DNA of 64,000 bases from Parasedimentitalea huanghaiensis (lineage in GTDB: Bacteria; Pseudomonadota; Alphaproteobacteria; Rhodobacterales; Rhodobacteraceae). The position numbers were made by a program, and so were the translations under genes. The notes below the pieces were generated by a model. That model did not search any database and was not told the origin of the DNA. It worked only from the letters and a program-made list of their open reading frames with translations. The stretch is taken from contig NZ_WQLV01000019.1 in NCBI RefSeq assembly GCF_009753675.1, positions 25,388 through 89,387 of the forward strand, written 5' to 3'. Positions 44,681-53,630 of the stretch are shown here, one piece after another (the first letter of the stretch is position 1; each line of letters begins with the position of its first letter).

Positions 44681-45806
44681 CGGTCTTCACATCAGGTTTC
44701 ACCCGCGGCCCTTTGCGAGGAGACTTCAGCCCCTTGCGAGAAGCCATGAGGACAAATGGCCGGTCAACAATCTGGGGCGGGTTTTCTACTCCCTCACCAG
44801 GCTCAAGAAATGGTGCATCGTGGACTTCCTCCTCGGGCGGCAGCTTGTCCAGACGCTCCCGGAAAGCATCTAAAGAAGGCACTAATCTCTTTGTCATGGC
44901 ATCGGAGGCCCTACGAGTAATTTTGATATAGCCTTCCATCGCAACACCATGAGCCTTCAAGCGTTTTTCGGCTTCTTCAAGCTCTTTTATGGTTCGCTTG
45001 CGGCGGCTCTGAATTTCCTCAAACGACTGCGCTTCTTGCTCCTGCAATTCAGTTTTCAGCTGTTGGATACTCCCAACCAGCTCAGTCAATGCTTCCTGTG
45101 ATTTCTTGTTACTTTCGCGAACAGACGTGCTGATTTCCTCTACGGCTTTCGTGGCAGCCTCAGAGAAGGTTTTTTCCATGGCCTTGGATAGGGACTCTGA
45201 CGCTTTGCTGAGATCGCTGTGGTAGTCTTTGATGAAGTCTTCTGTTGACGTTCGGAGACGCTCATCTCGCTCAGCCGCATATTGGATGGACTCGGTTGAG
45301 AAGGCCTTCATCTGGGCCAGAATGCCAGACATGTTTTTCTTGAAGTCCCCGAAAGATTTATTGACGTCAGCCCGAACCTCCCGATCCTTCGCAACAAAAT
45401 CGGAACGACTCTGCATCATGAATACTCGCAGGAAAACACCCATAATTGTTGAAGACAACGCGACACCAAATCCTGAAATGACTTGTGCCGTATCCACGCC
45501 GCCACCGGGTTCAGCCATCTGATAAAGAGTATAGGACAGGCTTGCGAGCGTGAACAAAAAGCCGAGATAATAGCAATTGTCACCAATAGTCTCGGGCTCG
45601 ATCTTCACACGTCCACCTGCCCAAGACACAAATGCATAAAAGATCAAAATGGCAGCTGAATAACTGGCTGCGAAAAAGGGATGAGCACCCCAGAACTTTA
45701 TCAGGACGCCGCCAAAGACACCGAAGAGGAAAGCTAGGACAAATGCAGCGCGATCAAGAGTTACCTTTGGAGCAACGGAGTGTATGCGACTTGGTTTCTG
45801 AGCCAT
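44670..45806 (-). CDS. ZorA/MotA/TolQ-like ion-channel protein with long coiled-coil tail
   Basis: 378 residues with four membrane helices (about 19-40, 43-64, 75-96, 107-130). The third and fourth (YYLGFLFTLASLSYTLYQM and ISGFGVALSSTIMGVFLRV) follow the MotA/ZorA/TolQ pattern. Residues 135-330 form a Lys/Glu-rich coiled coil predicted in the cytoplasm, like the tail of ZorA; the last 45 residues are basic and disordered. ZorA-ZorB complexes are peptidoglycan-anchored, ion-driven motors in Zorya defence. It starts 2 bases after the VWA-like gene stop and overlaps the HNH-fusion gene. Confidence 0.78.
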   Translation of the reverse strand: MAQKPSRIHSVAPKVTLDRAAFVLAFLFGVFGGVLIKFWGAHPFFAASYSAAILIFYAFVSWAGGRVKIEPETIGDNCYYLGFLFTLASLSYTLYQMAEPGGGVDTAQVISGFGVALSSTIMGVFLRVFMMQSRSDFVAKDREVRADVNKSFGDFKKNMSGILAQMKAFSTESIQYAAERDERLRTSTEDFIKDYHSDLSKASESLSKAMEKTFSEAATKAVEEISTSVRESNKKSQEALTELVGSIQQLKTELQEQEAQSFEEIQSRRKRTIKELEEAEKRLKAHGVAMEGYIKITRRASDAMTKRLVPSLDAFRERLDKLPPEEEVHDAPFLEPGEGVENPPQIVDRPFVLMASRKGLKSPRKGPRVKPDVKTDAD

Positions 45807-45808
45807 GC

Positions 45809-46648
45809 TTACAAATCTCCAAGCGAGCTGACAGATGGTGGACGACTACCTTGCTTGTCGAAATATCTAGACCAGAACCCCTCAGAGATTTCGTTTGAAG
45901 GGATCTCATTGCCGACACGTGGAATACGTAAAATTTCAACGGTGACATTCCTGAGGTTTCCTGCCAGCCTCGCTACTCCATTCCTCTCAGCAAAGTAATC
46001 CCAACCTTCGCCGCGGTAAAAACTCAGGGTGTCGCTATGCTGGAGCATGTCCGACACGATGATTATCTTTCTTTGACCCCGAGCGGTTGTGAAATCCGGG
46101 GTTTCAGAGACCAGAGATTGCAGCGCCTCCATGATGGGGGACTGGTTCTCCGATTCTCCGGTTAGCATTGCCGCCAAAGTTGCCTGGATGGGTCTCGTGA
46201 ACTCTTGAGCATATCGCTCAGAGATAATGGTTGGGTTTTCATAGAGAGCGTTGGCGTTCTCACCAGTCTCAGGTTTGCACTTGGTAAACCGGGCACCCCA
46301 TCTGCTGGGGTCTTCGCTCACCACCCCAAGAGAAATCATTGTGTCAGTTGTGGAAGAGGACACCTCATTGGTTATGATGGTTTTCAAACGCACTTGTTGG
46401 GTCTCGTTCAGCGGATCTGTAAGGTCCAGCAAGACTGCGGTCACGTTCAAGGCTCCACCTGTATGGCACAGCGTTGCCTTGTCTACTTGCCCTTTGGAGA
46501 TCAGCATTTGGGAGCCCAATATGGCTCCGATGACAAGCAGCGTGCAGACGCCAATAGCGGCATACCAGACTGCATTATTTCCGCCCTTGCGCCTCGACTT
46601 GCGGAGGTTAGGCGGACTCCGCCGTGCCTTTGGGCGACGCTTGGCCAT
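45809..46648 (-). CDS. Single-pass membrane protein with a VWA-like domain
   Basis: 279 residues. A very basic N-terminus (MAKRRPKARRSPPNLRKSRR) indicates a cytoplasmic start, one membrane helix spans about 27-50, and the rest would be periplasmic. VLLDLTDPL (Asp75-x-Thr77) and the later KIIIVSDMLQHS (near residue 200) occupy the places of the MIDAS strands of von Willebrand A domains, although the DxSxS motif is not perfect. It probably has a scaffold or sensing role with the channel proteins. Its ATG overlaps the preceding stop by one base (TAATG). Confidence 0.7.
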   Translation of the reverse strand: MAKRRPKARRSPPNLRKSRRKGGNNAVWYAAIGVCTLLVIGAILGSQMLISKGQVDKATLCHTGGALNVTAVLLDLTDPLNETQQVRLKTIITNEVSSSTTDTMISLGVVSEDPSRWGARFTKCKPETGENANALYENPTIISERYAQEFTRPIQATLAAMLTGESENQSPIMEALQSLVSETPDFTTARGQRKIIIVSDMLQHSDTLSFYRGEGWDYFAERNGVARLAGNLRNVTVEILRIPRVGNEIPSNEISEGFWSRYFDKQGSRPPSVSSLGDL

Positions 46649-48138
46649 TACACCACCTTCTTTTCTTTTGAGACGACCGAAAGCTTCTCACTTGATGATG
46701 CATGCACGCCTACTGACCTGTGCTTCTGGGAGCGTTCAATGTAGGTGCCTTCAAGCTCGTCTATCTCATAGTGGTCAAGCACAGCCTTGTGGAACATCTC
46801 AAAGATCTCAGAAATTGCATCGTTGACCATCTGGATAACTTCTTTGACTTGCGCCTCTGCTTCTTCTTTTCGTGAGGTGTTTTCAGTCACAAACTCGAAT
46901 TTTTCAAAAGCAAAGGGTTTCTTGAAATGCTTAGGAGCGTCTTCTGTTCGGGCTGACTTATTGGCATCTCGGTAGACCGCAAGGAGGTAGTTTGCTGACA
47001 GATCGCACTGCTCAAGAAATGGTCCAAGGTTAGATTGCAGAGCTTTCTGGCCGTAAAGGGCATCGACCGAGTCATTAATATTACGGTGAACTTCGTCACT
47101 TGCCTGCCTCAGAGCGCCAACAGCCTCATCACGGTGTTCTGCTAGAAGGTCGATGGATTCTTCAAGATAGTCGACATAATCATCTCTGGCGTCGATGACG
47201 TCCTGTGCAACCTTGGAGTAACCAGGATACGGATCCAGTGCATTGTACCCCTTTAGGAAGGCGATAATTGAGATGAAAGCGCCCAAGATCAGCAGAACAT
47301 AGGATTCCATTGTGTAAAGGCTAATTGGATTTGCGACCAGAGTTTGGATGGCTGCAGTCCCTGCTTCTCGCCACTCACCTATCCTTTCAACTGCATCACG
47401 AAAGTGAGCAACCGCAAGATTGTACCCAGCAGCAAAGCCCACCCAAAGTAGAAAAAACAACAGGCCGGAGAACTTTTTGAACAGATTTCTGAGGCCACGG
47501 CAATTGATGTACCGGGTTGCCATTCCGAGTAGGGTGCTGATTGACACATTCCCCAAGGACACCAAAAAGGCCGCCATCAGGCCGCCCAGGATTCCTAATG
47601 TATTCTTTTGAGAGAACAGGTAAGCGTTACCAGCGGATTCCAAAACAATCATTATGAAGGCCAGTCCGATAATGGCGACCATGCTGTTCGCTACTTGTGC
47701 AGGCCGCTCAAGCTTATTCAGATCTCGAAACCGATCTCGCCACCGGAAGGTGTCCTGAACTCGCTCCCGCGGCGTCACCATCACGCCTCGCCACTTGGTA
47801 ATTTCCTCGACGAATTTGGATTTTGCGTCGTTGGCGTCTGTCTCGACCTGCATTCTAGCTGACCCAGCTAGATTTAGGCGGTCCAGGTACACTCGACGAT
47901 TGGTCTCGTAATTTTCAAGACCACGCCGTCTAAGTTCTTCAACCCGAGAGATCGCTTGTAATTCGACGTGATCCAAGGTCTCGGCGTCTGCTTCTGGCCG
48001 CTCTTGCTTGCCACGATCATCACCCTCATCTGTAAGTCGAAGAGTTTTGGATATACGCTCCCTGTCAATTTCGGGAAAAACCGCAGAAGAAGAAATAAAT
48101 TCATCCGACCGAAACAGTTCTCCAATTGTCTTGAGCAT
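46648..48138 (-). CDS. Polytopic membrane protein of the Zorya-like cassette
   Basis: 496 residues, no family recognised with certainty. A charged helical N-terminal region (1-145) is followed by four hydrophobic segments (about 148-172, 180-207, 222-246, 276-299) and a C-terminal helical region (300-496), both ends predicted cytoplasmic. It is the head of a tight four-gene run (46648-48138, VWA-like, ZorA-like, ZorB-HNH) and an obligate-looking partner. AGGAAG precedes the ATG. A second channel-like component or a sensor is possible; this is inference. Confidence 0.7.
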   Translation of the reverse strand: MLKTIGELFRSDEFISSSAVFPEIDRERISKTLRLTDEGDDRGKQERPEADAETLDHVELQAISRVEELRRRGLENYETNRRVYLDRLNLAGSARMQVETDANDAKSKFVEEITKWRGVMVTPRERVQDTFRWRDRFRDLNKLERPAQVANSMVAIIGLAFIMIVLESAGNAYLFSQKNTLGILGGLMAAFLVSLGNVSISTLLGMATRYINCRGLRNLFKKFSGLLFFLLWVGFAAGYNLAVAHFRDAVERIGEWREAGTAAIQTLVANPISLYTMESYVLLILGAFISIIAFLKGYNALDPYPGYSKVAQDVIDARDDYVDYLEESIDLLAEHRDEAVGALRQASDEVHRNINDSVDALYGQKALQSNLGPFLEQCDLSANYLLAVYRDANKSARTEDAPKHFKKPFAFEKFEFVTENTSRKEEAEAQVKEVIQMVNDAISEIFEMFHKAVLDHYEIDELEGTYIERSQKHRSVGVHASSSEKLSVVSKEKKVV

Positions 48139-48388
48139 TCAGGCAACTTCCTATTCTGAGGTTAGTCCTCATATTTTCATCAGCTTTACATTTTCAAAAT
48201 GGCTTGGTTTCGCAAAACCTACATCTCTGACCTGACATTCCATGAATAAGGAACGTGAATTCGATGTTAGGCCGCTAGGCGAAATTTTTACAGCCTGGAT
48301 CATACATTTGCTGATGGTGGGACAATTCAGCCCCTGCGTTTGCCACCATGGTTGTTGCCTCGTGCCCATATACGCTCAAACTAATCCC

Positions 48389-49819
48389 TCAAATCTCAGC
48401 CGGGAATTCCGCAGCTGCCATCTCATCTAGACGATCAGCCTCTTCCTTCCTCTTAGCTTTGGTTTCGTGAAATTCCTGAGCTTCAATGTCGCTGAAGAAA
48501 TCGGCCTCAGGCGCCAATCGCAGTACTGCTTGCTCGACTTCATCGACAGCCACTCTGAAGAACTCTTTGCGATAGTTAGCGGCATTAACCCGTCGGTCGT
48601 CGTATTCAGCGTGCAGGGTCTTCTCCAAGGCCGGCGCATCATCGCTGTAAATCATGGCATGTGTGTCAAACAGGAACGGCACACTGGCGTCCCCTAGCTC
48701 CTTGATCCGGTCATAAGGCTCCAACCTCCGGGTCATGCCGATCTTGATAACCCCGTCACCAAAGCTCCCAATGTTGGAAATGATATAGACGTAGCCAGAC
48801 TTTGTTTTCTCGGCCATGGCCTGGGCACGCTCATTGCGATCATGAGCGTCTTCTAACTGCTGCTCAAGATCCTTCACCCTTTTGTTTACTTCATCGATCT
48901 CATCGGAGGTGGCCAGGCCAGCCTCTTTACGCGCCATGTCCAATAGCGCCGTGTACTCATCTTCCTTCTTCTGAGCGGCCGCAGCATCCTTAAGGAGCTT
49001 TGCCTCATCACGGACTAATCTGGACGCCTCTGAGCGCTCATCTTTCTCGACCTTAAGCTTTTCACGATATTCATGGGTCAAATAGAGCTCTTTAAGTTTC
49101 AGATCGACGAACTCCTGCTGGATGAAGATGTGATTTGAGACATTGAGTTTGTCGATTTGCACACGCGCGTTACCAATCCGCTTTTCCATCGCATTGACAT
49201 TGTTCCAGCGGGCATTCGCTACTGCAACCTCACACTCCTGGTTAAATGCCCTGAGAGCGAGGCGAATGTTCCGGTCAGTCATCGTACGGCCTTTGGATTT
49301 ACTGCCATCAACTGTCCATTCTTCGGTACATATGACCGCGGATTTAGAGGACACCATGGCTTTTTGCTTCTCCCTGACAGATTTAATAGCATCCTTAAAA
49401 GCCACACTATCCTGGAAGTCAAAGTGAGGTTCATAGATGCCCAGCTCTGCGAATGACAGCCGCGCATCGTAGATAGCCAACTCCGACCTAAGTCGATCAT
49501 AGACGTGTTTTTTATGCTTGTAGTCGGCTCGCACCTCTTCAATAGACTTCTCTTTTGCCATCCGAATATCATCCAATCGGGCGACTTCTTGCTCTATGTC
49601 AATAATATCTTTGAACCGCTCCTCGATCATCTTCCTCGCGGTGACTTCGGCAGTCTTTTCATCCTCTAAACTTTTACGTTCAGCGGTTTTGGATGTCTCT
49701 AACTCCCGGATTTGTTTGCGTTTGGTCGCCAACATTATGAACAAAATGACCACCACTATCGGGAAAAGAAGGATAGCCCCCGAAATGAGGTTGGGCCAGT
49801 TTTGACTAAACGTATCCAT
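48389..49819 (-). CDS. Membrane-anchored DUF4041/GIY-YIG (T5orf172-type) protein
   Basis: 476 residues. One N-terminal membrane helix (about 12-32), a long coiled coil, a DUF4041-like middle (SELAIYDARLSFAELGIYEPHFDF, then CTEEWTVDGSKSKGRTM), more coiled coil, and a C-terminal GIY-YIG-like T5orf172/MUG113 domain (about 336-420) starting SGYVYIISN and IKIGMTRRLEPYDRIKELG, with HAEY near the expected metal-binding Glu. DUF4041 proteins are usually phage-related and soluble. Here GGAGG precedes the ATG. It lies 250 bp upstream of the four-gene cassette on the same strand. Confidence 0.78.
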   Translation of the reverse strand: MDTFSQNWPNLISGAILLFPIVVVILFIMLATKRKQIRELETSKTAERKSLEDEKTAEVTARKMIEERFKDIIDIEQEVARLDDIRMAKEKSIEEVRADYKHKKHVYDRLRSELAIYDARLSFAELGIYEPHFDFQDSVAFKDAIKSVREKQKAMVSSKSAVICTEEWTVDGSKSKGRTMTDRNIRLALRAFNQECEVAVANARWNNVNAMEKRIGNARVQIDKLNVSNHIFIQQEFVDLKLKELYLTHEYREKLKVEKDERSEASRLVRDEAKLLKDAAAAQKKEDEYTALLDMARKEAGLATSDEIDEVNKRVKDLEQQLEDAHDRNERAQAMAEKTKSGYVYIISNIGSFGDGVIKIGMTRRLEPYDRIKELGDASVPFLFDTHAMIYSDDAPALEKTLHAEYDDRRVNAANYRKEFFRVAVDEVEQAVLRLAPEADFFSDIEAQEFHETKAKRKEEADRLDEMAAAEFPAEI

Positions 49820-50010
49820 AATGCCTCCGTGAAAATTTTGACGAGCTTACCACTCATCCCACGATTGAAAAGATACCGCTTAAATTCATCTAAAGAGACT
49901 GGCGGTCGCTCTCTATCCTACAATTCCCGCTGACCAAGAGTGGGCCAAAGGCCGTCCACCACGCCCTTACCAATACTTTCCAGGTGGCAGAAAGCGCAGT
50001 CAGTGGAGGC

Positions 50011-50080
50011 CAAGCACGCTGGTGTCTAAATACCTCGAGCTTCGGGTCCTCTAGGACAAAACTGAGCTCCAGATAGCTAT
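50011..50080 (-). pseudogene. Fragment of a paralogue of the 52896 gene
   Basis: Read on the minus strand this stretch encodes SYLELSFVLEDPKLEV and onward to RAW, matching NYLDLSFVLEDPRLEV in the C-terminus of the protein at 52896-53630. By my count 62 of 70 bases are identical to 52921-52990, and the differences keep the frame, so a second copy of that gene once existed here. Nothing upstream or downstream of the 23 codons can be matched. Confidence 0.7.
50011..50080. repeat. Left copy of a diverged 70-bp direct repeat
   Basis: The same orientation as the right copy at 52921-52990, offset 2,910 bp, with eight mismatches counted by eye. The pair brackets the Sll1717-type ATPase gene. Confidence 0.75.
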
Positions 50081-50234
50081 TATGAAGCCTAGGCTATTTG
50101 GTTTCGAGTTTTCAGTTCCAACACTGGACCTGGTTTGAGGGCAGGCGGACACTCGCTATGATGAATGTCAAAAGGTATTCCTTTCAGATTCCTCTCTCGC
50201 AGCAACGGTCATATTTGATCCTGAGATTAAACAA

Positions 50235-51884
50235 TCAGATGCGCAGGCGACGTTCCTCAGAACCATCATAGAGCGACATATGTGGATAGACGAATAGCCT
50301 AGACGTTCGATTGGCATCGGTCTCGTACGTACCTGAAAATGTCGGATGAAGACAAAGTTCGTCTTTGGTCGAAGCGTAGAGTCGACCGTTCAACGCGTAT
50401 TCAAAATCCGCATCCGCATATACAATAGTACGATCCCGAACACGCCCGACGGCACCAATCTCGAACAAGGCTTGCCGAAAGTCTCGAAAGCTGACCGCTC
50501 CGATATTGGAGTGTTCTTGGATCACCCGCTTCCCCTTCTCGCGGTAGACTTTCTCGAAGAGCTTTTCATCAAAGAATCGGGGAAGCGTCGGCAGGCAAAC
50601 CGCGCACAAGTCGCTCGCATAAGGATACTTCGAACGGAACGCACCATATATTTCCTTACAGAATTTGGGCTCCCAGATTTGCACAGCATTAGCAATCGCA
50701 CTAACGATAGAATTGTATTCGCTGGGCATGTTTGGGCGTTGCGTCGAATACGCCTCGTTAAAAATCTTGATGATCTGCCGAGGTAGTAATTGTGTATGGC
50801 GCAGTATGTACGCACTACTCGATTCGATATCTCCCCGCCGATTATGGAGGTCTCGTGGAAGAAAATCGTCCAGCACGATGTGCACGTCTCCACGATCAAC
50901 TAAATCCAAGCTGCGGAACCTTTCCAAACGGGCCGGGTCGTAAGCGGCTAAACTCACGAGATACCGCCAGGCGATCAGGCGCAGCAGTTCCATTGGGAGC
51001 CAATGAAGTACAATGGCATTCTCAAAGTCCTTCATAATGTTTGAGGATTCATCTTCTAGATCATGATATAATTCAGCTGGGATGCCGATGCGAAGATCTC
51101 GGAACTGGCCACCATATGCCCCAGCGCAGCGCAGTAGGCCAGTCAGTGCGGTTGTGAATTGATAGTCGTCTAAAGGATATTGTTCGACGGAGTCGAGAAT
51201 GATGACGGTTTTGAGGTTCCGCTCGGAAAGGTATTCGTCCAACTCGGCTAACGCGGCTTGATATTCGAGGCCACTCTCCCCACGGTAGTGGAGAATGCCG
51301 CTGATAATCGTATTAAGCAGAGTCGCGAAGACATCTCCACTGCCTGGCGACAAGCTGCGCAGCATTCCAAATATATTGCGCCCCTTTTTGTCGAGGGTAA
51401 GCCCGCTGACCTCGAAGTAACGCTCCATCCGAGTGAAACGATAGACTGTGTCCTCTTTGAGCACTTGGGCCATGAGAGCTGTGTTGATCATTTGGCCCCA
51501 GACTTTCCCAGACTGTTCTGCCGAAATCCGACGATAGTCCGCAGGTCCGTCAAACAACGTGTCGATACATTGACTCAGAAGATCTGACGTAGAAATCCGG
51601 TGTACAATGCCGTATTCGTTCGACTGTTCTGTCTGGCGCAATATAGAACTCTTGCCTGATCCCTTGCGACCAACAATGATGCGAGGATGGTTCAGATATT
51701 CCTTCCACATCTGATTTTCGGTCGTAAAGACCAGCTCGCTTACGTCTGGATGCTCCCGAAATCCATTGGAGCTAGAAGGGCCGAAGGGCCGCCGCGGACC
51801 GAAAACGTGTTTGATCCCATTGATGAGGTTCGGTGGTAAAGAAAGTAGATCTTCGACAGTTCTCATGCGTATGAACTTCCCCAT
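50235..51884 (-). CDS. P-loop ATPase of the Sll1717 family
   Basis: 549 residues. Walker A is IIVGRKGSGKSS near residues 70-80 and Walker B KTVIILDSVEQY near 230, the layout of Sll1717/KAP-like STAND-type P-loop NTPases. The C-terminal half is helical (about 290-430), followed by a winged-helix-like tail. These ATPases occur in mobile and defence contexts, often alone. A start 18 bases downstream (MRTVEDLL) has a GGGGAAG upstream and is a good alternative. The gene is isolated and flanked by the 70-bp direct repeat. Confidence 0.75.
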   Translation of the reverse strand: MGKFIRMRTVEDLLSLPPNLINGIKHVFGPRRPFGPSSSNGFREHPDVSELVFTTENQMWKEYLNHPRIIVGRKGSGKSSILRQTEQSNEYGIVHRISTSDLLSQCIDTLFDGPADYRRISAEQSGKVWGQMINTALMAQVLKEDTVYRFTRMERYFEVSGLTLDKKGRNIFGMLRSLSPGSGDVFATLLNTIISGILHYRGESGLEYQAALAELDEYLSERNLKTVIILDSVEQYPLDDYQFTTALTGLLRCAGAYGGQFRDLRIGIPAELYHDLEDESSNIMKDFENAIVLHWLPMELLRLIAWRYLVSLAAYDPARLERFRSLDLVDRGDVHIVLDDFLPRDLHNRRGDIESSSAYILRHTQLLPRQIIKIFNEAYSTQRPNMPSEYNSIVSAIANAVQIWEPKFCKEIYGAFRSKYPYASDLCAVCLPTLPRFFDEKLFEKVYREKGKRVIQEHSNIGAVSFRDFRQALFEIGAVGRVRDRTIVYADADFEYALNGRLYASTKDELCLHPTFSGTYETDANRTSRLFVYPHMSLYDGSEERRLRI

Positions 51885-51887
51885 CAA

Positions 51888-52895
51888 GTTGCCATGATAA
51901 AGCCAGCACTCGCTAAGGCTGTCTAGAGAAATTTAGCTTATAGATGCTATTAGAGTGAGCCAGCCGTTAACTAGCCTGTGAAAATGCTACATCTGTTTGG
52001 CAAAGTCTGGTTTGGGGAAATTTTCTGCGGTGCAGATCGGTAAGGCGAGATTTAGATTGGGGCGAAGCGCGGACATGCGAGACTGGTTCAGTCAAAGCTG
52101 CAATGCCTTCACACGCCTACTTGTCGTGGTTTCGATTTGATCTGACTGTCGGATGTTTTTATGCGGCGCCTGTCAAGCTAAGTTGAGTTCAGGAGCTTTT
52201 CCTTCCCGATCAGTTTACCCTCAATCATGGTCAAAAGCGGCGCCATGACGTAACACCTACCGTCTTTGGTAATCAAAGTCCTCTGGTTTTGAAAGCGTGC
52301 CTAGGTTTCAGCGCATCGCTCCGAGTAAAAGGTGAAACTGCCACATGAAACTGCCAAAATCTGCGATGAAGTGAGATTTTGTCTTTCGATACCGGTGCTT
52401 AGTCGCTTGTAGAAAGTGCCAAAAAGCTGAAATATTTATGCCAATAGATCGCGAACGTTTGTCGGGGCTACTGTAACCTATCATTTATGAGCGCAACCGA
52501 ATTGAGAGCATTGGGCACCGATGAGATGGGAAAGGGCGACAGCATTACTTATGGCTTCGTTCGCAGTTGCGTCCAATCGCAAGTATATATGTTCGTCCAA
52601 CTACAAGTATATGTGCGTGCGCTTTATGATGCCACTGAGGTGGAGTGATGATTGCAGACCTGACAGAGGCTGTAGACCACAGCAGGCTCCAAGCGCATCG
52701 CGGACATAAGCGGTTGGCTACGTTTGATGATTATCCTGAAGCTAAAGAGCTTTGATGCCGCATTGTTGGTGCATTTGGGGTATGCACAAGCAAGTGTCCC
52801 GGTTGGCACCTGAGGCCCAGTGTTGGACTACGCACCGATTGGCTTGTTAGACCAGACCTATGGATTTGACACTGCGTATGCATGCTCGGATTAAA
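51888..52895. other. Long non-coding stretch
   Basis: 1,008 bp with no supported gene. A short tandem GAAACTGCCA-type repeat occurs near 52,330-52,350. The remainder reads as decayed DNA with mixed composition; no transposase remnant could be named. Confidence 0.45.
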
Positions 52896-53630
52896 TCAGG
52901 AGTACATATCCCGGCACCCCCAAGCACGCTGAAGTCTAAAAACCTCGAGTCTCGGGTCCTCTAAGACAAAACTGAGATCCAGATAGTTATGCACCCTTTC
53001 ATCCGCCTCTTGGTCTTCGCCCATCTTGAGGTCGGGACGTTCAACTTCGACCTTCGGAACAGGTTCCAATTTTCCTAAATGCAGCAACCTTTCCATCAGT
53101 TGTTTAGTGTGCTCCACTTCCTCTGAATACAGACGACAGGACTGTGCTCTGGTGATCCTCGCAACACATTCCCGAGCGACATCTGCTGCGGCTGGGGCAT
53201 CCGACAGATCAATTGGCGACGCATCCAAGATCTGTGAAGGCCAATCTGAAGCTGGAAAGATTTTGGCCCCCCAGAAGTAACAACTTCCCCCATGCTTTTG
53301 CCCAAGGAGGGCGACTTCGACTGGCCAGTTAGTACCTAAAACTGTCACGCTTCGAACTGCCCCAAAAAGTGCACTCAAATCGCAAACATCACGATTGGCA
53401 GTCTCAAGCTGACCCACCTGATAGCTGTTAATCGGGGTTTCGACACGTTCATATTGATGCAGCCACTCGTTGACTTTTTTGGCGCCATCATCTCCTTCAC
53501 TTAACAGATCAAATGTTCGCCTGCCGCCCAGCTCTGGGTTTAGGCTCCACAAAATTCGATCAACAAAATCTTCGTCGAAAATGCGCTCAGCACGCATACA
53601 GACCAGCTGTGCAAGAGGTTCCTTGGTCAT
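52896..53630 (-). CDS. Degenerate exonuclease-fold paralogue of unknown function
   Basis: 244 residues. The centre (NWPVEVALL, FWGAKIFPASDW, SPIDLSDAPAAADV, and TKQLMERLLHLG) aligns by eye with the neighbouring exonuclease (SWPIEVGLA, VWGSLIRPSARW, LQKAPAPADV, NKLVELLLSG). The catalytic DFE of the neighbour is replaced by VTVLG, so the fold is kept without the first active-site motif. An N-terminal extension of about 85 residues and the C-terminal NYLDLSFVLEDPRLEV region are extra. Its ATG overlaps the exonuclease stop (ATGA), suggesting a paired complex. Confidence 0.6.
   Translation of the reverse strand: MTKEPLAQLVCMRAERIFDEDFVDRILWSLNPELGGRRTFDLLSEGDDGAKKVNEWLHQYERVETPINSYQVGQLETANRDVCDLSALFGAVRSVTVLGTNWPVEVALLGQKHGGSCYFWGAKIFPASDWPSQILDASPIDLSDAPAAADVARECVARITRAQSCRLYSEEVEHTKQLMERLLHLGKLEPVPKVEVERPDLKMGEDQEADERVHNYLDLSFVLEDPRLEVFRLQRAWGCRDMYS
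52921..52990. repeat. Right copy of a diverged 70-bp direct repeat
   Basis: Part of the 3' end of the 52896-53630 gene, about 89 percent identical by eye count to 50011-50080. Confidence 0.75.

Larger units (their letters stand above)
49820..50234. other. Intergenic region containing a gene fragment
   Basis: 415 bp. Apart from the fragment at 50011-50080, nothing is recognised. It presumably contains the promoter of the DUF4041 gene next to 49,820. Confidence 0.45.

Noticed and set aside
48139..48388. Additional small gene between the DUF4041 gene and the four-gene cassette
   Set aside because: Only short overlapping frames without ribosome binding sites.
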